From positions 1 to 64,000 of the forward strand of contig JBBPIE010000035.1 of assembly GCA_038040485.1 (NCBI GenBank): a stretch of 64,000 nt of DNA, given 5' to 3'. Position 1 is the stretch's first letter; each line of letters starts with the position of its first letter. This document shows positions 17,438 to 26,516 of this stretch, piece by piece. The DNA is from Onstottus_B arcticum (GTDB lineage Bacteria > Acidobacteriota > Blastocatellia > UBA7656). A program made the position numbers and the translations under genes. Below the pieces are notes generated by a model. It was not told the origin of the DNA. It saw nothing but the letters and a program-made list of their open reading frames with translations, and made no database searches.

Positions 17438-18122
17438 AGTTCTTGCCGAAAATTTTCTTGAAGACCTTAAAGAAGCCGCCCTTCTTTTTGTCCTTGTCGT
17501 CGTCCTTTTTCTTGCTGTTCGAGTTGCCGGCGGATTTTGAGCCCGCAGCCTTAGAGTCGGTTGACGTCGAAGCCGAGGCGCTCGGAGGCTCACTCTCGCT
17601 TCGCTCGCTGACTGGTTTGACTGAAGGCGTTTCAGGTTTCTTTGGAGCGACTGGAGCCGGGGCTGGTTGAGGTTCCGGAGCGGGGTTCTCCGTTGCTTCA
17701 GCCTCTTTTGCTGCTGCCTTGGCAGACTTACTGAGGTTGCCGTTCTCGTGTTCGGGCAGGGGCTCTCTCTTCTTGGCCTCGGGTGCGGCTGCATCGGCCG
17801 GCAAAAGCGCTTCGGGTTCGGAGTTCGGCGAAGAGGGCTGCGCGTTGGCCGGAGTCTCGGCCGTTGCGAGTTTGTCTTCAGGCGCCGCCGCAGGTTGAGA
17901 ATTGACAATCGCCGGCGAAGGAACGCGGCCCCTGGGGATAAAGATGACCGACAAAGCCGAAATCGCGAGCGCGCCTACAAGCAATACGACGCCAAGGATC
18001 GACCAAAGCTTGTTCTTTGCCTGCGCGACGTCTGCCGGATCGCGGTTGAGTTGGGCGCCGTCGACGTCGCAGAAGTTCAACTCGTCCCCAAACGATTCTC
18101 CGCAGACAGGACAATTTCTCAT
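17436..18122 (-). CDS. Zinc-ribbon single-pass membrane protein with disordered tail
   Basis: A 228-residue protein. The N-terminus (MRNCPVCGESF...NFCDVDGAQL) is a degenerate zinc ribbon with the second pair as C-x-x-D. One transmembrane helix (about 40-65) is followed by a long low-complexity Pro/Ala/Glu/Ser region and a very basic end (KKKDDDKDKKKGG then FFKVFKKIFGKN). The final amphipathic basic segment could bind membrane or nucleic acid. Ribbon plus membrane anchor is also the plan of the zinc-ribbon array at 1.7-3.5 kb, but the tail motif is absent. Function unknown. Confidence 0.78.
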   Translation of the reverse strand: MRNCPVCGESFGDELNFCDVDGAQLNRDPADVAQAKNKLWSILGVVLLVGALAISALSVIFIPRGRVPSPAIVNSQPAAAPEDKLATAETPANAQPSSPNSEPEALLPADAAAPEAKKREPLPEHENGNLSKSAKAAAKEAEATENPAPEPQPAPAPVAPKKPETPSVKPVSERSESEPPSASASTSTDSKAAGSKSAGNSNSKKKDDDKDKKKGGFFKVFKKIFGKN

Positions 18123-18212
18123 GGGCTACTCCGGGTTCTTACCGCAGGCGGCTTCATTCTAGCACCGCACATCAAGCCGCTTCAAACAGTCCTTAGTTGC
18201 CGAGAAGCTTTT

Positions 18213-18446
18213 GATTTTGGATTTTAGATTTTGGATTTTGGATTGCGGGGCGAGCGGCGTCCAGATTCCAGGATCCAAAGGAAGACAGGAGTCTGTCGAA
18301 TTTGTCTTCCCTGCGCAAAACCTCTTTGATTTTGGATTTTAGATTTTAGATTTTGGATTGTCGGGCGAGCGGCGTCCAGATTCCAGGATCACTGCTTCGA
18401 CCGGCGCAATCCAAAATCCAAAATCTAAAATCAAAGAGGTTTGCGC
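18213..18446. repeat. ATTTTGGATTTTAG-type repeat, locus A (direct and inverted copies)
   Basis: Two direct copies (18213-18277 and 18328-18390) each combine a run of GATTTTGGATTTTAG words with a GCGAGCGGCGTCCAGATTCC segment. A third copy (18408-18446) is inverted, and the second and third are flanked by matching CTGCGCAAA...CCTCTTTG arms, forming a stem of about 40 bases. The same words recur at 31.8 kb and 60.7-60.9 kb. It fills most of the 364 bases between the flanking genes. Confidence 0.88.
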
Positions 18447-18486
18447 AGAGAAGGCCGTTTATCCGACAGCAGGCCGGCAGTGCTTC

Positions 18487-19839
18487 CTACGCGTCGTACA
18501 ACGCCGCCATCAGGCACCCGCGCGCCGTCGCGGTCAGCGGATCCGCGGCGAGACGAATCTCCGAGATCTCCAACGGGAAACCATCGCGGTTGAAGGCTTG
18601 CTGGAACTTTTCGAGGAAGCCCGCCGGTTTTACCGTGCCGCCGCTCAACACGATCGGGATCGGGTGGTCGATCTTCGGCATGTTCTTCGTTTCCGCGAGC
18701 GCACTACGGAGCGCTTCGACCAGCGACAGGATCACGTCGTCGTAGTAGACGTGAAGCGCGCTTTCGTATTTGTTCTTTGGCGCGGATGACAGGTCGAGAC
18801 CTTCTTCCTTGATCGCGCGAATGCGAGTCGGTATCTCGCCGGTGACCGCGCCGACGTTGCGGTCGATGTAGTCGCCGGCCTTGTCGATGCTGAAGGTCAT
18901 CACCGGTATCGACATAAATGCGAGCGCGACGTTGCACATCCCGCCGCCGCAGCTTACGCCGATGCCGCTGAAGTTCTCATGCTCGAGTTCGGAGAACACC
19001 ACGGCCAGTCCTTCGTTGATGCCTTTCGCGCTGTAGCCCATCGAGGTGAGCAGATCGCGAAGCATCGCTTCGTGATAGACCAGATCAGGAGAGCCGCCGT
19101 TGCGCAACGCCCCCGGCACGCTGAACCGCAGCGTCTCGTTGCTTTTGGTCTTGCGGACCAGTTGCGAGATGATCGCGCTCATAACCGACATCGAGTACTC
19201 CTCGGTCGGGTTGAGCGTGCCTCCCATCATCGGGCGGCGCACCTCCGTGTTGAACACGTTGGCAAACCGTGTGGCTTCGTTGCCGAAGACTTGCAGCGTC
19301 TTGCCTCCGTTCAACTGGTAGTTGACCTTGTTTTGCTTGAGTATGCTTTCGGTGAACTTCGAGTAAGGCACGGTTATGAACGCGTTCAGTTCGGATTTGG
19401 CTTTGATGCGTTCGGCCGCGCCGCTCGCAAGCACCATGCGGCTGGTTCCAATGTCCAGACCCAGAGCCGAGCCCTCACCGGCGGCTGCCTCACTCTCGTT
19501 AGTTTCTCTTTCGTGTTTCATGTTTCCTCCAAAGTGGTTTTCGGTCATGTCGAGCTTGAGGGGCTCGGTGTTCAGGCTGACGACAGCGCTTCGCGTTGCC
19601 ATGAGTCGCACGGCCTTGCCTCCTGGAATCGGAACGGGGGGACCGCCATCGAACGCCGGCGAGAATCCGTGACGTTTCTGTTTCAAATGCAAGCGGCCGA
19701 GGCCGCGAATAAGAACCGCGTGCTCGGAGCCAAGCTCGCGCTTGATGATGTCAAGCGCGGCTTCAACGCCGCGCGCGGCGCGCGGGCGAGTCAATCCAGT
19801 ACGCCGCGCCGCCTCTCGAATTAAGTCCGACTTGTTCAT
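18487..19839 (-). CDS. HU-like domain fused to actin-like ATPase
   Basis: One open frame of 450 residues. Residues 1-90 follow the HU/IHF pattern (MNKSDLIREAARRTGLTRPR, the beta-arm region with P-A-F...PIPGGKAVRL). After a short linker come the elements of an actin-fold ATPase: LGLDIGTSRMVLASG (phosphate 1), GIGVSCGGGMCNVAL (phosphate 2) and IVLSGGTVKP (adenosine). An internal ATG at 19521 has a perfect TTTGGAGGAAAC before it, so a 345-residue actin-like protein (MreB/ParM/MamK class) may be made separately. The gene follows amidase and SPOR genes on the same strand. Whether the full fusion is made, or the HU gene has lost its stop, is open. Confidence 0.75.
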   Translation of the reverse strand: MNKSDLIREAARRTGLTRPRAARGVEAALDIIKRELGSEHAVLIRGLGRLHLKQKRHGFSPAFDGGPPVPIPGGKAVRLMATRSAVVSLNTEPLKLDMTENHFGGNMKHERETNESEAAAGEGSALGLDIGTSRMVLASGAAERIKAKSELNAFITVPYSKFTESILKQNKVNYQLNGGKTLQVFGNEATRFANVFNTEVRRPMMGGTLNPTEEYSMSVMSAIISQLVRKTKSNETLRFSVPGALRNGGSPDLVYHEAMLRDLLTSMGYSAKGINEGLAVVFSELEHENFSGIGVSCGGGMCNVALAFMSIPVMTFSIDKAGDYIDRNVGAVTGEIPTRIRAIKEEGLDLSSAPKNKYESALHVYYDDVILSLVEALRSALAETKNMPKIDHPIPIVLSGGTVKPAGFLEKFQQAFNRDGFPLEISEIRLAADPLTATARGCLMAALYDA

Positions 19840-19845
19840 AACCAA

Positions 19846-20120
19846 GGACTCAAGGGACTCAAGGGACTCAAGGGACTCAAGGGACTCAAGGGACTCAAGG
19901 NNNNNNNNNNNNNNNNNNNNNNNNNNNNNNNNNNNNNNNNNNNNNNNNNNNNNNNNNNNNNNNNNNNNNNNNNNNNNNNNNNNNNNNNNNNNNNNNNNNN
20001 GGGACTCAAGGGACTCAAGGGACTCAAGGGACTCAAGGGACTCAAGGGACTCAAGGGACTCAAAGGACTCAAGGGACTCAAGGGACTCAAGGGACTCAAA
20101 GGAATCAAGGGAGCTAACGA
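19846..20120. repeat. Tandem 9-bp array (GGGACTCAA)n
   Basis: A near-perfect 9-base tandem repeat on both sides of an assembly gap: about six units to the left and about fourteen, with a few variants such as AGGACTCAA, to the right. The real length is unknown because the assembly broke here. The right end supplies the last codons of the amidase gene (..ILSPLSR). The array separates the amidase from the HU-actin gene. Confidence 0.95.
19901..20000. other. Assembly gap (100 N)
   Basis: Exactly 100 N inside the 9-bp tandem array, a placeholder of unknown true length. Confidence 0.99.
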
Positions 20121-21499
20121 CTCAAAGGACTGAGGATTGATGACTGCTGGTTCTCCGTCATCAGTCCTTGTCTCTCGATTTCGCGCTGCTTCTTGAAGGC
20201 CCGCTGAAACAGGCGCGAGAGTTGGCGGCGTTCTTCCTCGACCGTGACACCGCCGCGCTCCGCCGCCTCTTTCAGTGCGGCGTCGGCGCGCTCGAGTCCC
20301 GCCCACTTCGCGCCGCCGGCTGCTGCCAGGTACGCGCTGTCGTAGCCAAAGCCGAGCCGCGACACTGCGCACAACTCTGTCTCGTACTTGTTGCTCAGCC
20401 CGAGCGCCTGAAACGGGAACGCCGAAACCCAGTCGGTGTGATAACCCATCAACTTGTTCGAAGGGTTGACGCTCACCAGGCCGTGCGTCACGCAGTTGGC
20501 GTCGTCGATCGTGTACTTCGAGCGCAGCACAACAGTCAGAACTCTGGCGGCATAGATCTGTGCTTCGTTGATTCCGTCCGCGCCGACTGCCGACGCGTCT
20601 TGCGATTTACCCTCGAAGCAGACGCCGAGGAAACTGGCGCTCAAGCTGACGTAGACGTTTCGGCCGTCACTCCACAGCGAGTTGCCCGCGTGGTTGGCGG
20701 CTGCTTCATCGCGCACGATCCGATAAATCCTGCCGAAGCGGTCTATCACGTAGTTGTACAACCGATGCTCGCGCGCGTAGTCGAGCAGCGCTCGCGAGTG
20801 ATTCTGAAGCGATTTGTTGTAGCCGCCCGCAAATGGAAGCAGGTCGCTTTCGGAAACGTGATAAACGATTCCGACCGGTCGCGCGAGCGGCTCGGTCTTG
20901 TCCGCTCCTGCTGCCAGCGCCTCCAGATCGAATCGATAGAAACTGCGTTTCGGTCCGCCGGTCTCGAACTCGGTCAATACACGAGCGCCATTGCTGTAGA
21001 ACTCATAGCCCTCGCCTTGATCCGCCAGCCAAACCATGTCGAGTGACAGAGTGGCCCCCGACGCGATCGCTGCGACTGCAGTTCCTGAAGACTTGGCGGC
21101 CGGGTGATTCTCGGGAGCGATGTCTTTTGCTTCAGTTGAAACCGAAAGCGTATTGACAATCCTGGCCGCCGCGTAGACCAGACTCGCCCCCGCAAGCAAC
21201 ACGATTGCGAGACAAGCCGCGTAGACCGCCGCGCGAACGCGATAGAGCAGCGCCGCCAGCCGAATCCTGAGCGGCATCGGCCGATCGATCGGCAACAATC
21301 TTGAAAGCTCCGCTATTACCATCGCTCGTTCCGGCAATTCATTAACCAAAGGCAGCAGTCTCATCCAGCGATTTTGAACCGGCTCGGACTTCAGCGTGTT
21401 GTTCAAAAACTTCAAGCGCAAGATTGGGGACTCGATGTATCTCGAGTAGCGCTCAACCAATCTTGCGTACCTGTGATTTTGTGGCGTGAAGTCCTGCAT
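20114..21499 (-). CDS. Membrane-anchored N-acetylmuramoyl-L-alanine amidase (amidase_2/PGRP fold)
   Basis: A 461-residue protein: a cytoplasmic helical region (1-90), one transmembrane helix (about 92-112), then an extracytoplasmic domain. The amidase_2-type zinc residues appear as GIVYHVSESD (His), NHAGNSLW (the H-A-G-x-S segment) and GYHTDW (late His). The family cleaves the amide bond between N-acetylmuramic acid and L-alanine in peptidoglycan. A good GGAGAG precedes ATG 21499. The SPOR gene ends 17 bases upstream, so the two are in one operon. The C-terminal dozen residues read into the 9-bp tandem array, suggesting the array eroded or extended the natural end. Confidence 0.82.
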   Translation of the reverse strand: MQDFTPQNHRYARLVERYSRYIESPILRLKFLNNTLKSEPVQNRWMRLLPLVNELPERAMVIAELSRLLPIDRPMPLRIRLAALLYRVRAAVYAACLAIVLLAGASLVYAAARIVNTLSVSTEAKDIAPENHPAAKSSGTAVAAIASGATLSLDMVWLADQGEGYEFYSNGARVLTEFETGGPKRSFYRFDLEALAAGADKTEPLARPVGIVYHVSESDLLPFAGGYNKSLQNHSRALLDYAREHRLYNYVIDRFGRIYRIVRDEAAANHAGNSLWSDGRNVYVSLSASFLGVCFEGKSQDASAVGADGINEAQIYAARVLTVVLRSKYTIDDANCVTHGLVSVNPSNKLMGYHTDWVSAFPFQALGLSNKYETELCAVSRLGFGYDSAYLAAAGGAKWAGLERADAALKEAAERGGVTVEEERRQLSRLFQRAFKKQREIERQGLMTENQQSSILSPLSR

Positions 21500-21516
21500 C
21501 TCTCCGGGCTGCTGGA

Positions 21517-22776
21517 TTACGGGGTTTCGTAGCTGCTAACGATCAACTGTAGGTTCAGTCCCGACGCGCGTGCTCGCTGGCGCGCTTCGGATGCGAACCG
21601 CTCTGCGTCCTGTGCGGTCTCGAATCTTCCGACGCGAACCCTGAACCACTTTCCTCGACCCGCGATTTCGGCGGACACCGTGTAAGCCGGCACTCCCGCG
21701 CGCTTCAAGCGCTCGCAGAACTCATTCGCTCCGGTGTCATTGGGGAAGGCGGCCGCTTGCAACGAGTAGCGTCCTGCGAAACCTTCGTTAGCTGTGCGAA
21801 CGCTCTGACCGGGCTGTTGCTCTGCGCGCTCAGGAGTAGTGCTTTCTTTGGCGGCGACTGTCTGCGTTGACGCTTGCGAGGCAGCGGGCTGGTCCGCCGG
21901 TCCAGGCTTTGCCAGGCCGGAGGGTCGTTCCACGAGCGCCGTCCCGCTTTGCGAAGCCTGGATCGACGGGCGATAGATCAGGAAATAGCCGGCGACGCCA
22001 CAACAAACCACCAGGGCGGCGGCGAGCGGAAGTCTAAGCCGAGAGCCGCTGCTGCGTTTCGGTTCGCCGGCCACCAGCGGATACGGCAACGGAGAGTTCT
22101 GCAAATCTTGAGGAGGTTCAATCAGAGGACTGGTCACGACTTCGTTCTGGAACGAGTCCGGGAACGTGTCATCACCGTTGAGTGGGACAGTCCGATGAAC
22201 GGACGGCGGTTCAGTGCCGGTGATCTCGGCGGAAAGGTCCTGCATCGCTTCGGCGACCGCCAGCGTCTCGACAGGGTAAACAGCGCTGAGTGCGGCCGAC
22301 GGCTGGACTGCTGCCACCTCTATCGATTCGGTGATAAGGGTCGATCCTCGTGAGAGGTCCTCATCCTGAAAAGGCTCGCTTGCCAGTGCCGGAGCCTCGT
22401 GCGCGGCGGCGTTCCCGAACGGTTCATACTCGAATAGTTCATCAAAGTCGAGCAGAGGCGGCTCGGCGTCGGCAGCTTCGCCGAACTCCGCTTGCGACGA
22501 CTCAACAAAAGGCGCAAACGACTGTGGTATTTCGTCAGGCAAATCGAGCGGGCTGCGCGGGACCACGGTTTGAAGACCGACTGCCGCATGCGGTTGAGAA
22601 GTGGCGTGGGCTTGAGGCGGATCGATCACGCCGACCTGAGCGTTGGCTGTTGGGCGAATAGTCTGCACGATCCGCTGACAGTCTTCACAGAGCCGCGTTG
22701 GATCGGAGTGCCCGGTGCTCGCGTTGACCGGATGTTTGCACAGGGGACACGTGGCTTCGGACGCTGTGAGTTGCAT
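21517..22776 (-). CDS. SPOR-domain cell-envelope protein with N-terminal zinc ribbon
   Basis: A 419-residue protein. An N-terminal zinc ribbon (CPLCKHPVNA...LCEDC) is followed by a long acidic disordered region, a transmembrane helix (about 250-270), a Ala/Gln/Pro linker and a C-terminal SPOR domain (about 335-415: SLQAAAFPND...FRVRVGRFETAQDAERFA). SPOR domains bind denuded glycan at division septa. ATG 22776 has GGGAGGA before it; the upstream open frame lacks a signal. With the amidase and actin-like genes downstream, it fits a septum or cell-shape role: the amidase would make the denuded glycan that SPOR recognises. Confidence 0.86.
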   Translation of the reverse strand: MQLTASEATCPLCKHPVNASTGHSDPTRLCEDCQRIVQTIRPTANAQVGVIDPPQAHATSQPHAAVGLQTVVPRSPLDLPDEIPQSFAPFVESSQAEFGEAADAEPPLLDFDELFEYEPFGNAAAHEAPALASEPFQDEDLSRGSTLITESIEVAAVQPSAALSAVYPVETLAVAEAMQDLSAEITGTEPPSVHRTVPLNGDDTFPDSFQNEVVTSPLIEPPQDLQNSPLPYPLVAGEPKRSSGSRLRLPLAAALVVCCGVAGYFLIYRPSIQASQSGTALVERPSGLAKPGPADQPAASQASTQTVAAKESTTPERAEQQPGQSVRTANEGFAGRYSLQAAAFPNDTGANEFCERLKRAGVPAYTVSAEIAGRGKWFRVRVGRFETAQDAERFASEARQRARASGLNLQLIVSSYETP

Positions 22777-22995
22777 AAGAATCCTCCCACCCCGAGGCGG
22801 CAAGGTCACGCTCGATTGGCGCGCCTGAGCCTGCGGACCTAGCTTTCAAACTGGGTGCTTGGGGACTCTTACTCGTGGGGCAAGGAGCTTAAGCGGGGCC
22901 GATTATTGCACAGCGCCAAAACCAACACAAGAGTTTATTTGTTTGGCGCGAAACGATGACGCGATTGGGGAATGAATGGCCCGTCGCGTTCGGAT

Positions 22996-23355
22996 TCAGC
23001 CGACTCGTAAGACCTCGCGCATCTTGAGCGCGGCGATGTAAGTTTCGATCTCTTCGCGGTCTTCGTCATCCAGGCTCAGGAACTCGACTCCAAGCCCAAG
23101 GTCTTTTTTGACGTAGCACACTCGCGAGACTGCAATAACGCGATGCTTGTTGGGCAGCTCGAACCTTATGACCATTCTCGTCCCGGCGCGTATCGGTTCC
23201 TGGGTGCTTATGAACAAGCCGCCAACGCTGATGTTGGCCATGTGTTTTCGCACACGCGAAGGACCGCTGCTGCTGTTGGTCAGCTCGAATTCGACCAGGG
23301 CACTGATAGGGGCGCGCTCGAACCTTCTTCGTTCCGGTTGCGCTGAAGTCTTCAT
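22996..23355 (-). CDS. PilZ-domain protein
   Basis: A 119-residue single PilZ domain. The c-di-GMP-binding elements are present: RRRFERAP near the N-terminus (R-x-x-x-R) and NISVGGLFI (N-x-S-x-x-G). AAGGAG precedes the ATG. PilZ proteins relay c-di-GMP levels to motility, polysaccharide or pilus machinery. It is encoded alone, and no cyclase or phosphodiesterase is seen in the window. Confidence 0.9.
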   Translation of the reverse strand: MKTSAQPERRRFERAPISALVEFELTNSSSGPSRVRKHMANISVGGLFISTQEPIRAGTRMVIRFELPNKHRVIAVSRVCYVKKDLGLGVEFLSLDDEDREEIETYIAALKMREVLRVG

Positions 23356-23846
23356 ATCGCTCCTTACTATCTATTGCGCGAGGTTAGTGGAAGGGGTCAA
23401 GGGCACACGCAGCGCGCTAAAAATTCTCTGCCCCGTTTCGGAGGCCTGTCGAAACCGCTTCTCGCGGTCTGACAGATGGGTCTGGGCTAACCGGTGATTG
23501 CTACCTTACACAGGTTCTGCGCAGATGACAAGTGCCGCTCGCGTGCGAATCTGTGGTGGATTCAGGGAGGCGGGCCGGCCTGCCACTGTGCACGTACTAG
23601 AGGGATGCTCTCGCTCGGGACGAAGAGCAGTGTAGGACAGAATTGAACCGGTGGGTTTGCATCGTACGCTGGGCTTTGAATTAATTGATCCAGCGACGGG
23701 TGGGCGCAGTCTAAGACTTTGGCGCGTATTGACTGAGGTTAGGGCTTATGTGAGAATACCGCTGCCAATACGGCAGATTTGCCCTCCTTTGAGGTTGATT
23801 TCGTGCTCAGTTTAGCCAGCACCATCTTTCAGCGCGGAGCGCGACT
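23356..23846. promoter_or_regulatory. Divergent intergenic region with candidate promoter
   Basis: About 490 bases separate the PilZ and kinase genes, which diverge. On the plus strand, TTGACT (23729-23734) and GAGAAT (23752-23757) are 17 bases apart, about 90 bases before the kinase start. The -10 match is poor. I see no gene or strong hairpin in the rest. Confidence 0.3.
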
Positions 23847-26039
23847 ATGAGTCAGAGACGGATAGGCAACTACCAGATCACCGATTACATCGGGAGCGGC
23901 GGGTTCGGATCGGTTTTCAAAGCGGACGACGTGAACACACCCGGCCGCGTGGTTGCCATCAAAGAGCTGCACAAAAAGCACACCCGCAACGCGGTCATCA
24001 AACAACGCTTCTTCCAGGAGGCCGTGGCGATGGCCCGCCTCGATCATCCGAATTTGCCGCGCCTGTTTACCTTCGGCGAAGACAACGGCTCTTACTATCT
24101 GGTGATGGAGTTTATATCAGGCAAGCTCCTGACCGACGAGATCCAGGCAACTGGATCGCTGAGTCCGGCTCGCGCGGCTTCAATCATCGAGCAGGTCCTC
24201 GACGCGGTCAGCTACGCGCATCGAAACGGTATCATTCATCGCGACCTGAAACCGGACAACATAATCCTTGTTGATGAGGGCGGCCGGCTGACTACCAAAG
24301 TTCTCGACTTCGGGATCGCGCGGATGGTCGGAGGTGAGAACCTGACGCTTGCCGGCGAAGGCTTTGGGACGCCGGCTTACATGTCGCCCGAGCGAATCGC
24401 GGGCGTCGGCGGCGACGATCCTCGAATAGACATCTACTCGCTCGGAATAATTCTGTTCGAGATGTTGAGCGGAAAAGCGCCCTTCGAGTCGCGCGCCAGC
24501 GATCCAGGGATGTACTGGTCCGAGATGCGGAACCTTCACTCGAGCGAGCCGCTACCGGCGCTTTCATCGCTAGGCGTGCCCGAGAGCCTCGAGAAAATCA
24601 CGCGCCGCGCGACTGCCAAGCGGCTCGAAGACCGGTACCCAACCGCTAATGAGATGCTTGGGGAAGTACGGGGCTCGGGCTTGTGCGCCGCGACGTCCGA
24701 CGATTTCACGCCGACCGCTTTGGTGAGCAACACGCGGCTGGCCCTGACTACCGTTCCGGGCGACGCGGAAGTTTTTGTGGACGATGTTCGGCGCGGGACT
24801 TCGGACGCGGTCAGAGGCAAGATCGTTATCGAAGGCCTGACCGCTGGATTGCACACGGTTCGAGTCTTGAAGGGCGGCTTCAACGAGTATCGAATCAACG
24901 TTTCGCTCGAAGACGACCGCCAGACTGACTTGCAAGTCGCACTGCCGGCGCGGGCCACGGTTGCGATGCCGCGAGGCGAAGACACCGCGGCCGGTGGCTT
25001 CGACACCTTGAAGCTTCCGGGCGCCGAGGAAAAAACTGCGCTGCTCGTTGTCGAAAGCCTGCCTGTTGGAAGCACGCTGTTTGTCGGATCAGACGCGGTA
25101 GGTCAGGCAGGCGAGGACGGACGCGCGACCATCAAGCTCAATCCGGGCGCTCACGAAGTGCGAGTGACCGCTCCGTCGGGAGCCTCTGCGAAAAGCGTCG
25201 TCACAGTGAGGCCGGAAGACCGCGGCTCGTTTAGGACGATCGCGCTGCCCATTGCGGGCGCGACCACGACCCGCGCGCCGGTTGTTTTTTGGCCCGAGGC
25301 TTCGGGACAAGGCAAGCGCTTGGCGGTCGCTGCGACGATCATATTGTTACTGGCGCTGGCCGCCGGCGCTTTCTACGTGATCCGAGGTCCCGGCAGACCC
25401 GCCGAGCCTGTAGCAGCAGACCCCACGCCACAGCCGACCGCGCCGACCGACGGAGGCTCCGATTCAACTGCCGCCGTCGCGGCGCCAGACAATAAGAGGA
25501 CCGACGCTCAGATAGCCAAGGCACAATCAGACTCGGAGAAGATGGCTCTGGAAAAGAAGCTTGCCGAGGCGGAGAAGAAACTCGCCGAAGAGAGAAAAGC
25601 CGCGGAGCAGAGCGTACCGAAGCCGGGGACGCCTGCGACTGGTGCGGTTGTCGAACCCCAGCCGGCGGCACCCGAACCCCCGGCGCCTGAGCCCGCGTCT
25701 GTCGTCGGTAATGACGCCTGCGTTGTCGTGTCGGTCAAAGGCCGTGACGGTCAGGCGGCGGTCGGCGTGAGAGTTGGCGTAATGGAGCAACCTAACTCCG
25801 GAGGCGCTCCGGTCGGCGGCCGGACTGGGCCGCTCGGAAGGTGGCAAAGCTGCGGGCTTACCTCCGGTAGAAGCGTGAGCATAGGCGTGTTCGGGCCACG
25901 AGGCGCCTTGCTAGGAGGCAAGCAGGGAATCGTCCTCGCTCGTGGGCAGAACTTTGTTGAGATTCAAGTCAATCGGGGTGGCGATACGGACGAGGAACCT
26001 AACCCGGGCCCGCGCAAGCGCCGCTTTCCGCGCCAGTAG
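23847..26039 (+). CDS. PEGA-domain Ser/Thr protein kinase
   Basis: A 730-residue transmembrane kinase. The Hanks-type catalytic domain spans about 7-275: G-loop IGSGGFGSVF, Lys in VAIKEL, HRDLKPDN catalytic loop, DFG, and APE-type MSPER. Two PEGA-like beta domains follow (about 290-350 and 398-460), then a transmembrane helix (about 485-508), a charged coiled-coil stretch (about 555-590), a Pro-rich linker and a C-terminal beta domain (about 620-715). It is unusual that PEGA repeats precede the helix, so they would be cytoplasmic if the topology is read correctly. Substrates are unknown; the outer domain probably senses the envelope. Confidence 0.92.
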   Translation: MSQRRIGNYQITDYIGSGGFGSVFKADDVNTPGRVVAIKELHKKHTRNAVIKQRFFQEAVAMARLDHPNLPRLFTFGEDNGSYYLVMEFISGKLLTDEIQATGSLSPARAASIIEQVLDAVSYAHRNGIIHRDLKPDNIILVDEGGRLTTKVLDFGIARMVGGENLTLAGEGFGTPAYMSPERIAGVGGDDPRIDIYSLGIILFEMLSGKAPFESRASDPGMYWSEMRNLHSSEPLPALSSLGVPESLEKITRRATAKRLEDRYPTANEMLGEVRGSGLCAATSDDFTPTALVSNTRLALTTVPGDAEVFVDDVRRGTSDAVRGKIVIEGLTAGLHTVRVLKGGFNEYRINVSLEDDRQTDLQVALPARATVAMPRGEDTAAGGFDTLKLPGAEEKTALLVVESLPVGSTLFVGSDAVGQAGEDGRATIKLNPGAHEVRVTAPSGASAKSVVTVRPEDRGSFRTIALPIAGATTTRAPVVFWPEASGQGKRLAVAATIILLLALAAGAFYVIRGPGRPAEPVAADPTPQPTAPTDGGSDSTAAVAAPDNKRTDAQIAKAQSDSEKMALEKKLAEAEKKLAEERKAAEQSVPKPGTPATGAVVEPQPAAPEPPAPEPASVVGNDACVVVSVKGRDGQAAVGVRVGVMEQPNSGGAPVGGRTGPLGRWQSCGLTSGRSVSIGVFGPRGALLGGKQGIVLARGQNFVEIQVNRGGDTDEEPNPGPRKRRFPRQ

Positions 26040-26177
26040 CGCGCGCGGCTGACACGCAGTTCAAGCCGAACCACTCACGTCGTTGAAACCACGATCTGAG
26101 TTCTGGTAAGCTACGCCTTTGTGTCATGGCCGCGAATCGCGCCATGATGTACACAGGTTGAAAGGAGTCGACAGACA

Positions 26178-26411
26178 ATGGCTAAACGAGGAACAGCACG
26201 CGCGGTTCGCTTGACCTGCCCCAAATGCGCAAGCCCGTTCACGGTGGTGGCGTTTCTCTCACAGGGAATAAACGCCGACGAGTACTGGAAGGCGCGAGCC
26301 GAAGAGCACGACTGCGAGGCTCACGCCAAATCTCTTGCATCGTCGCGATCGGGTGATGCCAGTAAGAACCCGCTAAAGGCTTCGAAGGCTGCAGCCCGCG
26401 GCAAGAAGTAA
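26178..26411 (+). CDS. Small protein with single Cys-x2-Cys motif
   Basis: A 77-residue protein starting MAKRGTARAVRLTCPKCASPF. One C-x2-C pair and a later Cys-His region (EEHDCEAH) could together bind zinc. The C-terminus is lysine/alanine-rich. AAAGGAG lies ahead of the ATG, and a strong hairpin follows the stop, marking an independent transcription unit. Family not recognised. Confidence 0.72.
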   Translation: MAKRGTARAVRLTCPKCASPFTVVAFLSQGINADEYWKARAEEHDCEAHAKSLASSRSGDASKNPLKASKAAARGKK

Positions 26412-26433
26412 GATATCTTTTGCGTTACTACTC

Positions 26434-26468
26434 GAAGACGGCCGGTCGCTTGTTGACCGGCCGTCTTC
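26434..26468 (+). terminator. Strong terminator-like hairpin
   Basis: A perfect 14-bp stem (GAAGACGGCCGGTC / GACCGGCCGTCTTC) with a 7-base loop, 23 bases after the small zinc-motif gene and just past the end of the convergent lipA gene. There is no clear U-tract, so termination may be Rho-assisted or the hairpin may act as a bidirectional barrier. Confidence 0.75.
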
Positions 26469-26516
26469 GTATTGCGCTTCGTATCAGACTCGACCTGGCA
26501 TTTCTCCGCATAAACC

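Noticed and set aside
18213..18446. CRISPR-like direct repeats
   Set aside because: Only two direct copies plus one inverted copy, with no regular spacers.
19846..20120. CRISPR array
   Set aside because: Unit is 9 bases with no spacers; a simple tandem repeat. No cas genes in the window.
19742..20140. D-S-R / L-S-P tripeptide repeat proteins
   Set aside because: Produced by the 9-bp tandem array being a multiple of three on both strands; no start signal.
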